IMG/VR virus record: IMGVR_UViG_3300023184_000010
Coordinates: 1 to 34,317 of that record
DNA: 34,317 nt
DNA from: a virus
Strand: one strand, 5' to 3'
Both the position numbers and the translations under genes were made by a program. Each line of letters begins with the position of its first letter. Within the stretch, counting starts at the first letter, position 1. This document shows, one piece after another, positions 1 to 8,136 of this stretch. The notes under the pieces are model-generated. The model did no database searches. It was not told the DNA's origin and saw only the letters and a list, made by a program, of their open reading frames with translations.

Positions 1-127
1 CAACGCGATGATGGCACACTCACACCCATTGGACGACGCCTAAAAGCCATGATGCAGACAATGAAGTACAATGATTCAAACCAATGGGTACGCTACATTG
101 ATAGAGACTTTATCAGTCTAGATCAAC
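1..127. repeat. Left copy of 127-bp terminal direct repeat (contig overlap)
   Basis: Bases 1-127 are identical to 34191-34317. The repeat lies inside a coding frame, and fusing the two ends leaves one open frame of 264 codons. The length equals a common maximum assembly k-mer (127). The simplest reading is an assembly overlap of a circular or circularly permuted genome rather than a biological terminal repeat. A true short terminal repeat as in T7-like phages would more often lie between genes. Confidence 0.95.
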
Positions 128-162
128 GAGCAGCCGCCAACCCTTGGGACCTTGACAAATGA
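1..162 (+). CDS. C-terminal end of the 264-aa phage protein that begins at 33558
   Basis: The frame is open from base 1 (first codon CAA) to TGA at 160-162 and encodes the last 53 residues of the protein whose start is at 33558; the two pieces share the 127-bp overlap. The tail is polar with aromatic residues and ends NPWDLDK. Its stop overlaps the next start in an ATGA arrangement (ATG at 159), so it is translationally coupled to the 105-aa gene and, through it, to the terminase large subunit. The function is not recognised. Position just before terL suggests a packaging or head-related role, by inference only. Confidence 0.85.
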   Translation, partial: QRDDGTLTPIGRRLKAMMQTMKYNDSNQWVRYIDRDFISLDQRAAANPWDLDK

Positions 163-476
163 CCTCTGACAACACCTTACGCGACGGCATGATACACAAC
201 GCAGTGGAAAGCCGTCGTGCGGATGAAACCAAGATCATGCAAAAGGTCAACGCTGCCAATCGTGAAGCCTTTGTGCAACGCTTGCCTGGACAGTTAGAAC
301 ACACCATGCGTCTTGTGATGGAACGCCTGCAACATTGTCTAAACAAGGATTCAGATACTGTGCTGAACACACCCTCAACCTGGGTGGCACAGCCGGACGA
401 GATTGCCGCACTCAGCGCCAGCCTTTGGCATCTTGAACAGGTGCGACATTTCTGGCCCATTGATCGGATTGAATAA
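159..476 (+). CDS. Hypothetical protein upstream of terminase (105 aa)
   Basis: The start ATG at 159 overlaps the preceding stop (ATGA) and the stop TAA (474-476) overlaps the terL start by one base (TAATG), a tightly coupled trio. The protein is mostly helical in composition, with a charged first half (ESRRADETKIMQKVNAANRE) followed by an amphipathic helix and a Trp-rich C-terminus (LWHLEQVRHFWPIDRIE). The place directly before terL is where a small terminase subunit often sits, but a better small-terminase candidate lies at 31010. No family is recognised. A DNA-packaging accessory role is inference from position. Confidence 0.75.
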   Translation: MTSDNTLRDGMIHNAVESRRADETKIMQKVNAANREAFVQRLPGQLEHTMRLVMERLQHCLNKDSDTVLNTPSTWVAQPDEIAALSASLWHLEQVRHFWPIDRIE

Positions 477-2083
477 TGCTGGATCCTGGCGTGTTGATGC
501 GTCGTGCAGTGAGGTCAGTGTGTGATCAGCACAACCTCACTCCAGACTCACTGAGCCAATTTGACCATGTGACGCAAGAACAGTTTAGAGACTTGGCCAT
601 TGCTGTGGCGGATGACATGCAGTTCAATCAACTCAAGTACTTTAGACCATTTGATCACCAGCGTGAGTTCTTTCGCACAGTGAGTGATCGTCGAGGCATC
701 CTGGCTGCCAACCGAATTGGTAAAACAGTGAGCACCTGCTATGAAACTGCCATGCATCTCACTGGACTGTATCCCGACTGGTGGACTGGACACAGGTTTG
801 CCAAGCCAATCACTTGTATGGTGGCTGGTGAAGGATGGAGCCAGGTGGCCTTGGTACTACAACAAGAATTGTTGGGATCACCAGATGTCAAGTTAAGAGA
901 TGCATTAGGCACAGGCGCCATTCCCAGAGATTGCATTGTTCAAGATACCATGCGTGGTGATGGTGCCAACTGCATCGGCATTGAAATTAAACACACAAGT
1001 GGTGGTAAATCATATCTGTTGTTTGCCAACTACACACAAGAAGTGCGTCAACTGCAAGGTTTCAAACTGGACCTGGCTGTGTTTGATGAGCAGCCTCCGG
1101 ATGACTTCTTTAGTGAAATTGTTACTCGAACAGCAACCACACAAGGTATGATCCTGTGTTCGTTTACACCCTTGAAAGGCCTCAATGGACTGGTATCAAA
1201 GTTTTGGAATCGTGAAGAAGGTTATGATTACATTCGTGTGTCCTGGGATGATGTGCCAGAATACGACCTATGGGGTGAACCCTTCCTACTCACGACCACG
1301 CGACGCCAACTGGAGCGAGATTATCTTCCGCACGAACGCGAGGCTCGTATGCAAGGGCGGCCTATTATGGGCAAGGGTGCTGTGTTCCAACTTCGTGACT
1401 GGCCAACCTACCGGAGTGGTTCAATTGACTTTGCCAGCATGCCCAACATACAGCGAGTGATTGCACTTGACCTGGGTCTTGTGAATGACAAAACAGTTAT
1501 AAGTTTGATGTACTGGGATCCGTATGAACGCACAGCCTGGCTACATAAACAAATAGTGGTTCAAGGAGTTGAGGAAGCAATTCCCACACAGTATATCAAT
1601 CATCTATTGAGACCAGAGGTTTATGGCACTCCAATTGTTCTACCTGCAGATGCAAGCACCCCAGGGCGCTACACCATGTCGAGCACAAGTATCCGAGAAC
1701 TCTTCGAACAATACGAACTCAATGTTGTAGATGGCGCCATTATGAATCCACCAGACCCACAAGGTCGAGTGACCAACCACAAGTCCTACGGTATCAACCA
1801 GATGCGACAGATGTTGGAAGTGGGCAGCCTACAGGTGAATGAGAACTGTGTGGACTTCTTGCGAGAAGCCTCAAACTACTATGTGGACACACAAGGACGC
1901 TTTAGTGATCCCGACGACTGTATAGATTCATGTAGATATGCCATCCTGGCCTGCCTGCAAGGTATTGCCGAACCCTGGGACAACAAGAGCCCGGCTCAAC
2001 GAATGGCTGCACAGCGAGACCGCTATGTGCGTCGCGATGATAGTTCAAAACCTGCTTGGAAGAAAGCCTACTCTGCCACATAA
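476..2083 (+). CDS. terL: Terminase large subunit (ATPase-nuclease packaging motor)
   Basis: 535 aa. An N-terminal ATPase is shown by a Walker A-like loop AANRIGKT (residues 77-84, Lys83) and a Walker B VFDEQ (202-206, Asp204/Glu205). A C-terminal RNase H-like nuclease is shown by IALDLGLVND (Asp332) and the late acidic motif DDCIDSCRYA (Asp484). The segment GLYPDWWTGHRF following Walker A is typical of terminases of short-tailed phages. The protein docks on the portal and translocates DNA into the procapsid, cutting the concatemer. Start ATG 476 overlaps the upstream stop. Full-length, with no sign of decay. The nuclease residues are assigned by pattern, not alignment. Confidence 0.95.
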   Translation: MLDPGVLMRRAVRSVCDQHNLTPDSLSQFDHVTQEQFRDLAIAVADDMQFNQLKYFRPFDHQREFFRTVSDRRGILAANRIGKTVSTCYETAMHLTGLYPDWWTGHRFAKPITCMVAGEGWSQVALVLQQELLGSPDVKLRDALGTGAIPRDCIVQDTMRGDGANCIGIEIKHTSGGKSYLLFANYTQEVRQLQGFKLDLAVFDEQPPDDFFSEIVTRTATTQGMILCSFTPLKGLNGLVSKFWNREEGYDYIRVSWDDVPEYDLWGEPFLLTTTRRQLERDYLPHEREARMQGRPIMGKGAVFQLRDWPTYRSGSIDFASMPNIQRVIALDLGLVNDKTVISLMYWDPYERTAWLHKQIVVQGVEEAIPTQYINHLLRPEVYGTPIVLPADASTPGRYTMSSTSIRELFEQYELNVVDGAIMNPPDPQGRVTNHKSYGINQMRQMLEVGSLQVNENCVDFLREASNYYVDTQGRFSDPDDCIDSCRYAILACLQGIAEPWDNKSPAQRMAAQRDRYVRRDDSSKPAWKKAYSAT

Positions 2084-2084
2084 T

Positions 2085-2327
2085 ATGAAAACCATAGACG
2101 AATACGGACAATCCTGGAACGAAGTACCCCACGCTACACATCTCGTAGTAGTGGCAGATCAAGGTGCCACAATGCTGTGTCTAGCACACATGATGGCCAT
2201 GCGCCACACCTGCGACGCAGCCGCTATCTCTGTAGAAATATACGAAATGCCCCAGGATGAAGAGCCTGTGGCTTGTCAGGCCTGTCACTTGGCAGAAGTA
2301 CATCGTCCCAAGATCATACTGCATTGA
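2085..2327 (+). CDS. Hypothetical protein between terminase and portal (80 aa)
   Basis: ATG at 2085 comes one base after the terL stop; the longer frame from 1938 would lie inside terL, so this start is chosen. The sequence reads MKTIDEYGQSWNEVPHATHL and continues with a compact mix of hydrophobic and acidic residues, including Cys-x-x-Cys and His near the C-terminus (ACQACHLAEVH). That CxxC plus following His could bind a metal, but this is not established. No ribosome binding site is clear, so coupling to terL translation is likely. Function unknown. Confidence 0.7.
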   Translation: MKTIDEYGQSWNEVPHATHLVVVADQGATMLCLAHMMAMRHTCDAAAISVEIYEMPQDEEPVACQACHLAEVHRPKIILH

Positions 2328-2348
2328 CCCCCCTCTTTGCCCTGACCG

Positions 2349-2355
2349 CTAAATA
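2349..2355 (+). promoter_or_regulatory. TAAATA-type late promoter box upstream of portal gene
   Basis: CTAAATA lies in the 52-bp gap between the 80-aa gene and the portal gene, 24 nt before the GTG. There is no -35-like hexamer 17 nt upstream. A start site about 6 nt after the box would give a short leader containing the Shine-Dalgarno sequence AGGA (about 2368-2371). It is identical in core to boxes at 5067, 7532, 22448, 30769 and 31369. Confidence 0.55.
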
Positions 2356-2379
2356 ACACAACAGATTAGGAAAACCACC

Positions 2380-4653
2380 GTGCTGGACATAAAAAATATC
2401 ACCGTTGATGACATCAACCAAAACAAGAAAATCAACGCCAACTTTGTGCGTATGAAAAATCTAATGGATGTGAAGATGGCTTCATATCTGCGTTACCTAG
2501 GAACCAAGAATGCTATCAATAGAGCAAGCGATTATCATTATCTGTGCCTTGCTGTCACTGATTCTACTGCGCCTGTAAACGGCATAGATTATATTCACCC
2601 TAGTGTGAAACCAGTAGTGGATTACGCTACTGCGGTAATTTCCAAAGGCCTAATACCCAACGGTGAAGTCAACTTTGAATTCATTGCTGATGGCGAGGAC
2701 GATGAATCGGGCGCAAGACAAGCATCAAACATGGTCAGCCAAGTTATCAACGAACAGAATGATCCGCACTTTATACTCGAGCGTTGGATCATGGATGCCA
2801 ACATGCACAAGAATGGCATGATGATGGTTATGCCTGTGCGTGAACCTATCACACGCTATGTGGAAACAGCGGGCACAGCAGATGAACTTCGTGCATTTGA
2901 ACAACAAGCAAGTGAAAGTGGCCTAACAGCCCTGCGCCAAAGCCGTAGACGCACCAGTGTGAACCTAGAGGCTGTGATGGCCGAAGTTCAACAACTGCTG
3001 GGCGAGCACAAACAAGAACATGTGCAGGGCATGATTGATCAGACTATTCAAAGTCTTGGTGAAGAACAGGACATGGAAGCCATGATGTCCACCATGCAAG
3101 AAATGCAAGCGTCGGATGTGGAGGGTCAACAAGACATTCTCAATGACGCCATCAACCGCAACACAATCTACACAGCCAAATACAAACTCACTGGCTACAA
3201 TTTAAGAATCAAGTTCAACCCCATTGCCCAGCACTACTGGATCTGTGATCCCACAGTGGCTGAAATGCGTGACCAACCCTTCTGTGGCTACTATGACCCT
3301 ATGACCATTCAAGAAGCCGCTGAACTGTATCCAGGCATTGACCTAGATGAGTTCTCAGTACATGCCGAATACAACATGAACGGTGCGTACCAAGCAGGTT
3401 CAGTACTAAACAACTTGGCCATACACGCTAGAGACAGTGTGCCTGTTATGGGCATACCGGTCAACAGTTCTGCATCAGCAGATCCTTATTCAAGACAAGT
3501 GTCAATTGTCACAGTATGGAACAGATACGACATTGATGGTGATGGTGAATTAGAGTTGGTGGAGTTAATTTACTCTGGCACATATATTATTTCAGCCCGC
3601 GAAGTGGAATTTATCCCAGTGGCCAATATGTGTCCAAAACCCTTGCCCGGCAACTTCTATGGTATGAGCATTGCAGAGAGTGTGATCCCAATGCAGGAAT
3701 ACAACACCAGTGCCGCACGAGCAGAAATACAATTGGGCTTGTTAACAGCCACACCGCGTATTGGTGTCAAGCCCGATCGATTAGACTTTGAGATGTTGCA
3801 GGATGGTGAGAGTGCAATCTTTATCCTAGACTCTAAGTTTGATCCCACCAAAGACATCTACCAGTTGCCTCCTCCCTCGGGCAACCTGCAGTTCCTGGAA
3901 GTGGCTATGAATCGTATCCAACAAGATACAATGGCCATGGTAGGAATGACCACGCCACAAGATGTGTTCAACCCAGAAGTGATGGCTCCTGGCAATTCAG
4001 GCATTAAACTTCAGATGGCCTTGACACCTAACCAGATCATTCAAGACAACACAGTGCGTAATTCAGCAGATGGCCTAAAAGAAGCCATATGGTTGGTCTG
4101 GCGTACCCTGATACAATACGGTGATGACTACGGCGTCAAGAAACTGGCAGCCAAGTTCCACCCAGACTCCAAGCCTGTGTTCATTGACTACCAGGCCTGG
4201 GACGACATGAACTTCTGTGACCGCAAACAGATCCATATGGAATTGGCGCTGGGCATGATGAGCCAAGAAAATGCACTGGGTCGCTTGCAGATTATTCAGA
4301 AGTGTCAGACAGATCTATACACAATGACACAGGGCATGGCACAGTCTGGCACACTAACACCAGAAATCTACAACAAGGTCAAGAAACCTTTTGCAGATAC
4401 CCTGTATGTGCTGGGTGTGAAAGAAGCCGACACCTACTTGCCAAGTGATGATGAAGTCAAACAAATGATCACTCAAGGTCAAGAGGCAGCCAAAGGCCGT
4501 GAACCTTCAGCAGAAGACAAGAAGCGCCTGGCTGATGCTGGACTGGCACAGGCCAAGACTGAACAGATCAAGGCTGAAATGACCGGAGAAGATGCAGAAT
4601 CGCAACTGGACTTCATGGCAGTTGCTGCCGGCAACCCCAAGGTATACAACTAA
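2380..4653 (+). CDS. Portal protein, P22-type (757 aa)
   Basis: The length is close to the P22 portal (725 aa) and the gene follows terL and precedes the scaffold and capsid genes, the standard head-gene order. Features include PSVKPVVDYATAVISKGLIPNGE-type text in the N-terminal clip/wing region, a central run of beta-rich text, a conserved-looking stretch GNFYGMSIAESVIPMQEYN with MVGMTTPQDVFNPEVMAPGNSG, and a Gln/Ala/Lys-rich C-terminal helix (from about residue 690) resembling a portal barrel. The start is GTG at 2380 with AGGA upstream. It would form the dodecameric ring at the DNA-entry vertex. The assignment rests on position, length and sequence character. Confidence 0.88.
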   Translation: MLDIKNITVDDINQNKKINANFVRMKNLMDVKMASYLRYLGTKNAINRASDYHYLCLAVTDSTAPVNGIDYIHPSVKPVVDYATAVISKGLIPNGEVNFEFIADGEDDESGARQASNMVSQVINEQNDPHFILERWIMDANMHKNGMMMVMPVREPITRYVETAGTADELRAFEQQASESGLTALRQSRRRTSVNLEAVMAEVQQLLGEHKQEHVQGMIDQTIQSLGEEQDMEAMMSTMQEMQASDVEGQQDILNDAINRNTIYTAKYKLTGYNLRIKFNPIAQHYWICDPTVAEMRDQPFCGYYDPMTIQEAAELYPGIDLDEFSVHAEYNMNGAYQAGSVLNNLAIHARDSVPVMGIPVNSSASADPYSRQVSIVTVWNRYDIDGDGELELVELIYSGTYIISAREVEFIPVANMCPKPLPGNFYGMSIAESVIPMQEYNTSAARAEIQLGLLTATPRIGVKPDRLDFEMLQDGESAIFILDSKFDPTKDIYQLPPPSGNLQFLEVAMNRIQQDTMAMVGMTTPQDVFNPEVMAPGNSGIKLQMALTPNQIIQDNTVRNSADGLKEAIWLVWRTLIQYGDDYGVKKLAAKFHPDSKPVFIDYQAWDDMNFCDRKQIHMELALGMMSQENALGRLQIIQKCQTDLYTMTQGMAQSGTLTPEIYNKVKKPFADTLYVLGVKEADTYLPSDDEVKQMITQGQEAAKGREPSAEDKKRLADAGLAQAKTEQIKAEMTGEDAESQLDFMAVAAGNPKVYN

Positions 4654-4685
4654 CACAGCAATTACTATAAGCGTGTGACTTTTTT
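4654..4685 (+). terminator. Weak candidate intrinsic terminator after portal gene
   Basis: CACAGC (4654-4659) can pair with GCGTGTG (4671-4677) with one bulged G, and the stem is followed by A-C and a run of six T (4680-4685). The stem is short and the loop long (11 nt), so it is at best leaky; the next gene starts at 4700 with its own AGGAAT. Confidence 0.3.
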
Positions 4686-4699
4686 AGACAGGAATAGAT

Positions 4700-5059
4700 A
4701 TGATAGAAACCGAAACAGTGGAGAGTTTCAACACGAGACTCACTGTAGACACCTCAAATGTCAAGCGACTAACGCCATCACAGCGTGATCAGGTCAAACA
4801 TTATGGTTCACAAGCAGAGGCCTTGATCAAAAATCGTGAACTGGCCATGTTTGTGCATCACTACAAGTTTGAACTGGCAGACATGCTGGTGGGTGTTACT
4901 GGACACACCGAAGCAGACAACCAACAACGCATAGCCATTGCACACCAACTCACAGGCATTGACCAATTTGTCACCAGCCTGCGACGAGCCGTGTATCAAA
5001 AAAACAAAATGATTGCTTTTGAGTCACAACCTGAAGCACCAAATACCGCCTTTTCTTAA
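4700..5059 (+). CDS. Hypothetical head-region protein (119 aa)
   Basis: ATG at 4700 preceded by ACAGGAATAGAT (Shine-Dalgarno AGGA). The protein is predicted largely helical: a polar N-terminus (ETVESFNTRLTVDTSNVKRL), then helices with KHYGSQAEALIKNRELAMFVHHYKFELADMLVG. No catalytic motif or transmembrane segment is seen. It lies between portal and scaffold, a slot that in short-tailed phages often holds small head-assembly proteins. No family is recognised; the role is inferred from position only. Confidence 0.75.
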   Translation: MIETETVESFNTRLTVDTSNVKRLTPSQRDQVKHYGSQAEALIKNRELAMFVHHYKFELADMLVGVTGHTEADNQQRIAIAHQLTGIDQFVTSLRRAVYQKNKMIAFESQPEAPNTAFS

Positions 5060-5066
5060 ACACCCA

Positions 5067-5073
5067 CTAAATA
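5067..5073 (+). promoter_or_regulatory. TAAATA-type late promoter box upstream of scaffold gene
   Basis: CTAAATA lies in the 63-bp gap before the scaffold gene, 49 nt before ATG 5123, flanked by an inverted repeat ACCCA (5062-5066) / TGGGT. The leader that follows carries ATTAGGAAAAC, the same 11-mer found before the portal start (2364-2374), so the two transcription starts share both box and ribosome binding segment. Confidence 0.5.
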
Positions 5074-5122
5074 AACACACGATGGGTAACCTTTTGGGCC
5101 CTGTCAACAATTAGGAAAACAT

Positions 5123-6259
5123 ATGATGACAGCGATCACGCCTAATGCCCCCGAGGGCACGGCCAATGACACAAGCGCAGTTCCAAGTTTGGATTCAATA
5201 GCACAGAAAATGGCCGCAATGCGTAACCAAGTTCCTGCTACCGAAACGACTGCAACAGGTAATGTGGAGAGTGAGGCAGAAGCCACAAGCCCTGTAACAC
5301 CAGAAGTGTTAGAAGATGAAACCGACTATGTATCGGATGATGCCGGCACTGAAGAGGACACCGCCCAGACTGAGTCTGTAAGCGACCCAGACGCAGACAC
5401 CAGCGAAGAGACGATTGACTTTATTGAATTTGCAGAGACGAACCCGAACGCCAAGTTCAAGTTCACACGCAACGGCAAAGAAGTTGTTATCGACGCTAAA
5501 AAAGCCGCCAGCATCCTGGGACAGGGAGGTGCCATACATGAAGAAGCACGCCAGTTAAAGGTCGAGCGAAGCGAGTTTGATGAGTATCTCAAAGAACAAC
5601 GGGCACAGCAAGAAGGTTTAACACTGGCTATGGAGTTTACGGTCCAACCGCAACTGCAGAAGGCTTATGATGAGATTGTGAAAACGCAGGGTTATCAAAC
5701 TGTGTTCCACCAACAACTTGCAGCCACGCAAGACCCAGGCACTAGAGCCAGGATCGAAGCCAGCATGCGACAGAATGAATCTTACATTCAGTCACAGCAG
5801 GGAGTTATTGGACAGTTGAAACCAGCAGTGGATCAGTTCCGTCAGATACGCAGTCAGCAGGTGCAGGAAGTTTTGAACAACAACCGCAAACAGTTCCAGG
5901 ACAAAGATTTGAAAAACGAATATGTGTTCAACGAACTGCGCGACAAGGTGATCAAGATTTGGCCCCAAGCCCGTAGCGAGATGATCCCCGGCATACCCAA
6001 TATCGATTTGATATCGTCAGATGAAAACTTGTTGAGTCTTGTGAGAGATGGTCTAAAGTACCGTAGCAAGCCAAGCACACGACAGGCAGGATCCAGTATC
6101 GCACAATTAACTCAGCGTAGAGGCAACACTCAGGGCAATCGTTCTGAAGGCAACCTTGAAAAACTTCGTGAAGCAGCCAAGGCCGGTGATAAAAAAGCCG
6201 GAGACAATCTCTTAGTGCAACGACTCAGTCAGATTCGTGGCTCAAGAGGTGGTAGATAA
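5123..6259 (+). CDS. Candidate scaffolding / capsid assembly protein (378 aa)
   Basis: Directly upstream of the major capsid gene. A strongly acidic low-complexity N-terminal third (about residues 45-110, rich in Glu, Asp, Thr, Ser) is followed by FKFTRNGKEVVIDAKKAAS, long Gln/Glu/Arg-rich helices (about 130-260) suited to a coiled coil, and a basic Gly/Arg-rich C-terminus. Acidic, helical proteins in this slot with a basic tail that binds coat are typical of scaffolds. ATG 5123 and ATG 5126 are both possible; AGGAAAAC precedes them. Alternative: a minor head protein. Identification is by position and composition. Confidence 0.75.
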   Translation: MMTAITPNAPEGTANDTSAVPSLDSIAQKMAAMRNQVPATETTATGNVESEAEATSPVTPEVLEDETDYVSDDAGTEEDTAQTESVSDPDADTSEETIDFIEFAETNPNAKFKFTRNGKEVVIDAKKAASILGQGGAIHEEARQLKVERSEFDEYLKEQRAQQEGLTLAMEFTVQPQLQKAYDEIVKTQGYQTVFHQQLAATQDPGTRARIEASMRQNESYIQSQQGVIGQLKPAVDQFRQIRSQQVQEVLNNNRKQFQDKDLKNEYVFNELRDKVIKIWPQARSEMIPGIPNIDLISSDENLLSLVRDGLKYRSKPSTRQAGSSIAQLTQRRGNTQGNRSEGNLEKLREAAKAGDKKAGDNLLVQRLSQIRGSRGGR

Positions 6260-6282
6260 TAGCCCTATTCAAGGAGAATAAC

Positions 6283-7455
6283 ATGGCAGAAATTACAACC
6301 AGTCAAATTGGTAATGGTACAACCGCATACGGTTCAGATATCGTTGTCAAAGACTTAGACTTAGATGTGTCCAACCGCGTGAAGGACGATACACCTGTAC
6401 TAAACATGTGTATGAGCAAAAAACGCAAGGTAAACTCAACACTCCCATTGTGGACTGATGACATTTATCGCTTGCCTTCAGCACAAGCCGTGCAAGAAGG
6501 TGCCGCAGTCTCAACAAGCAACGCAGAATCCAATTCGCGTTACAACTTGGGCAACTACACACAGATTTTCCAAACAACAATCGCTGCCTCTGGTACTGCT
6601 CGTGCTGTTATGCAATCTGGTGGTGATCCACAAGCATATCAAGAAGTCAAGCAATTGATCGAATTGATGTTTGATGTGGAACAACAACTTGTTCGCGGCG
6701 ACCAAATCGGTACTCAGTACTCAGGTCAAGCCGGTACAGCGATTACCAACCCTGGCACAAGCCAAACAGGTGGTCGTCGTATGGGTAGTTTGAATGCATT
6801 CGCAGGCACATTGAGTTTTAACCCAAGTGCCAACGCAGCCGCAAACATCACCACAAACACCAACAACGCATCCAGCGATAGTTCAACAGCCAATGTGGGT
6901 AACCTGAACATTCAATCCAATGGTACACAGTTCTACACTGGTACATTTGTGAACCAGACTTTCCAGCCTGTGATTTACAAGCAATTGGTCACCACTGCTG
7001 AACAGCGTTACAATGCCAAGATCCGTACAATGGTTGTGCCAACATCATTGCGTACCATGATCTCTGACAACATTGTTAACAGTAACACCAGCATCAACCG
7101 TCGTAATGTGGAGCGTGGCGACACGATCCAAACTTATGAAGGTGACTTCAACTACACATACGAAATCTATGATTCCTGGATCATGGACCAGTCAGGTGTA
7201 AGCAACCAAATCTACTTCTTGAATGAAGATGTGTTGCAATGGGGTAGCCTACGCGATCTTGGACCCAACAACGAAGTGTTCTCAAACGCTGACGCTAGTT
7301 TGGATCAGTTCTTGCTTGAAGGTACATTGATTGTGCGTAACCCAGCAGGCGTTGGTGTTCTTAACAACATCAGCACCACAGGTGCCGCAGTATCAGCACC
7401 TCGTACAAGTACATTTGTATCTCGTACCAACTCAGGTGCTGGCTCAACTTACTAA
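6283..7455 (+). CDS. Major capsid protein, SU10-like (DUF5309-type) family
   Basis: 390 aa. The N-terminus TTSQIGNGTTAYGSDIVVKD and the following DLDVSNRVKDDTPVLNMC, then a mid-region TQIFQTTIAASGTARAV, match the pattern of SU10-type major capsid proteins (HK97 fold). Residues about 150-230 are a Gly/Ser/Asn/Thr-rich stretch (NITTNTNNASSDSSTANVGN) that may be a surface insertion. ATG 6283 has a strong AAGGAGAATAAC site, in line with the high expression expected of a coat protein. The gene is followed at once by a strong terminator (7477-7497). Confidence 0.9.
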   Translation: MAEITTSQIGNGTTAYGSDIVVKDLDLDVSNRVKDDTPVLNMCMSKKRKVNSTLPLWTDDIYRLPSAQAVQEGAAVSTSNAESNSRYNLGNYTQIFQTTIAASGTARAVMQSGGDPQAYQEVKQLIELMFDVEQQLVRGDQIGTQYSGQAGTAITNPGTSQTGGRRMGSLNAFAGTLSFNPSANAAANITTNTNNASSDSSTANVGNLNIQSNGTQFYTGTFVNQTFQPVIYKQLVTTAEQRYNAKIRTMVVPTSLRTMISDNIVNSNTSINRRNVERGDTIQTYEGDFNYTYEIYDSWIMDQSGVSNQIYFLNEDVLQWGSLRDLGPNNEVFSNADASLDQFLLEGTLIVRNPAGVGVLNNISTTGAAVSAPRTSTFVSRTNSGAGSTY

Positions 7456-7476
7456 TCATAAGTTTTGTCAAAACAG

Positions 7477-7497
7477 AAAGGCTCTTCGGAGCCTTTT
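7477..7497 (+). terminator. Intrinsic terminator after major capsid gene
   Basis: Perfect 8-bp stem AAAGGCTC / GAGCCTTT closed by a TTCG tetraloop (7485-7488) and running into T residues. It sits 22 nt after the capsid stop. A second weaker GGGC/GCCC hairpin follows (7503-7516). It would end the head transcript and separate it from the box-driven unit beginning at 7543. Confidence 0.85.
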
Positions 7498-7531
7498 CTC
7501 TTGGGCTTTCTGGCCCTATTTACAGGTGCCG

Positions 7532-7538
7532 CTAAATA
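7532..7538 (+). promoter_or_regulatory. TAAATA-type late promoter box, leaderless start at 7543
   Basis: CTAAATA ends 4 nt before ATG 7543, just downstream of the capsid terminator. There is no Shine-Dalgarno sequence before this ATG and no -35 hexamer 17 nt upstream of the box (TGGCCC there). Terminator, box and start codon in succession argue that this is a promoter producing a leaderless or nearly leaderless mRNA. Confidence 0.6.
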
Positions 7539-7542
7539 CTTG

Positions 7543-8136
7543 ATGAGTCAAGATCTTAACCAACCCGAATACCTAGACAACACCGATCCAGAGAAAAATT
7601 ATGACTATCAGCGTCAGGATCATGGTGGCACAATTACCAACCACAACGGCATGGCAGATGCCTTGCTAAAAAACGACAAATTGTATCGTAGCATGAAGGG
7701 CGACTGGAGCCGCACAGACTGGAACAACAGCAAGAATATCAAGATCACAACTGGTCGTGAAGATGGCAAGTTCTATATCCGTCGCGAGCAAATGAACGCA
7801 GAAGCAGTGGCACGCCGCTGTCAAGAATACCGCAAAGCAGCCGAAGCAGGCTATCCTGATCCCTTAGCACCCATCATGCCCGACGGCACACTGGGCTGGA
7901 AATGGATGGACTTGCCCAATGTTGTAAGCATCCGTATAAGCGATCAATACTTTGGTGGCATGCCTTGGTCAGCAATCAAACATGATCGTGTGCTCAAAGC
8001 ACAATTCTACAGAGTGGTGCAACAAGAATGCCCACAGTACATTTGTTATCCAGGTGGCCGACTGCCTATCCCAATTGATGTTCCGTATCCTGCCAAGGCT
8101 GGTGAACAAAAGTTCTTTAAAGGACATACCATATGA
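7543..8136 (+). CDS. Hypothetical connector-region protein (197 aa)
   Basis: The frame is open upstream to 7465, but that segment contains the terminator and the promoter box, so ATG 7543 (MSQDLNQPEYLDN) is preferred. The protein is soluble, polar and Trp/Tyr-containing, with a helical stretch REQMNAEAVARRCQEYRKAAEAGYP and DLPNVVSIRISDQYFGGMPWSAI. Its stop overlaps the start of the adaptor gene (8133) by four bases, so the two are translationally coupled. It lies where head-completion or stopper proteins are encoded. No family is recognised. Confidence 0.85.
   Translation: MSQDLNQPEYLDNTDPEKNYDYQRQDHGGTITNHNGMADALLKNDKLYRSMKGDWSRTDWNNSKNIKITTGREDGKFYIRREQMNAEAVARRCQEYRKAAEAGYPDPLAPIMPDGTLGWKWMDLPNVVSIRISDQYFGGMPWSAIKHDRVLKAQFYRVVQQECPQYICYPGGRLPIPIDVPYPAKAGEQKFFKGHTI

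Noticed and set aside
1938-2084. Upstream extension of the 80-aa gene inside terL
   Set aside because: Would overlap terL by about 145 bp in another frame; ATG 2085 lies right after the terL stop.
7517-7523. Leftward TGTAAATA-type match after the capsid gene
   Set aside because: Points back into the capsid gene with no leftward gene to serve; lacks the C of CTAAATA.
7465-7542. Upstream extension of the 197-aa gene
   Set aside because: The extra 26 codons are made from the terminator hairpins and the promoter box; ATG 7543 is the better start.
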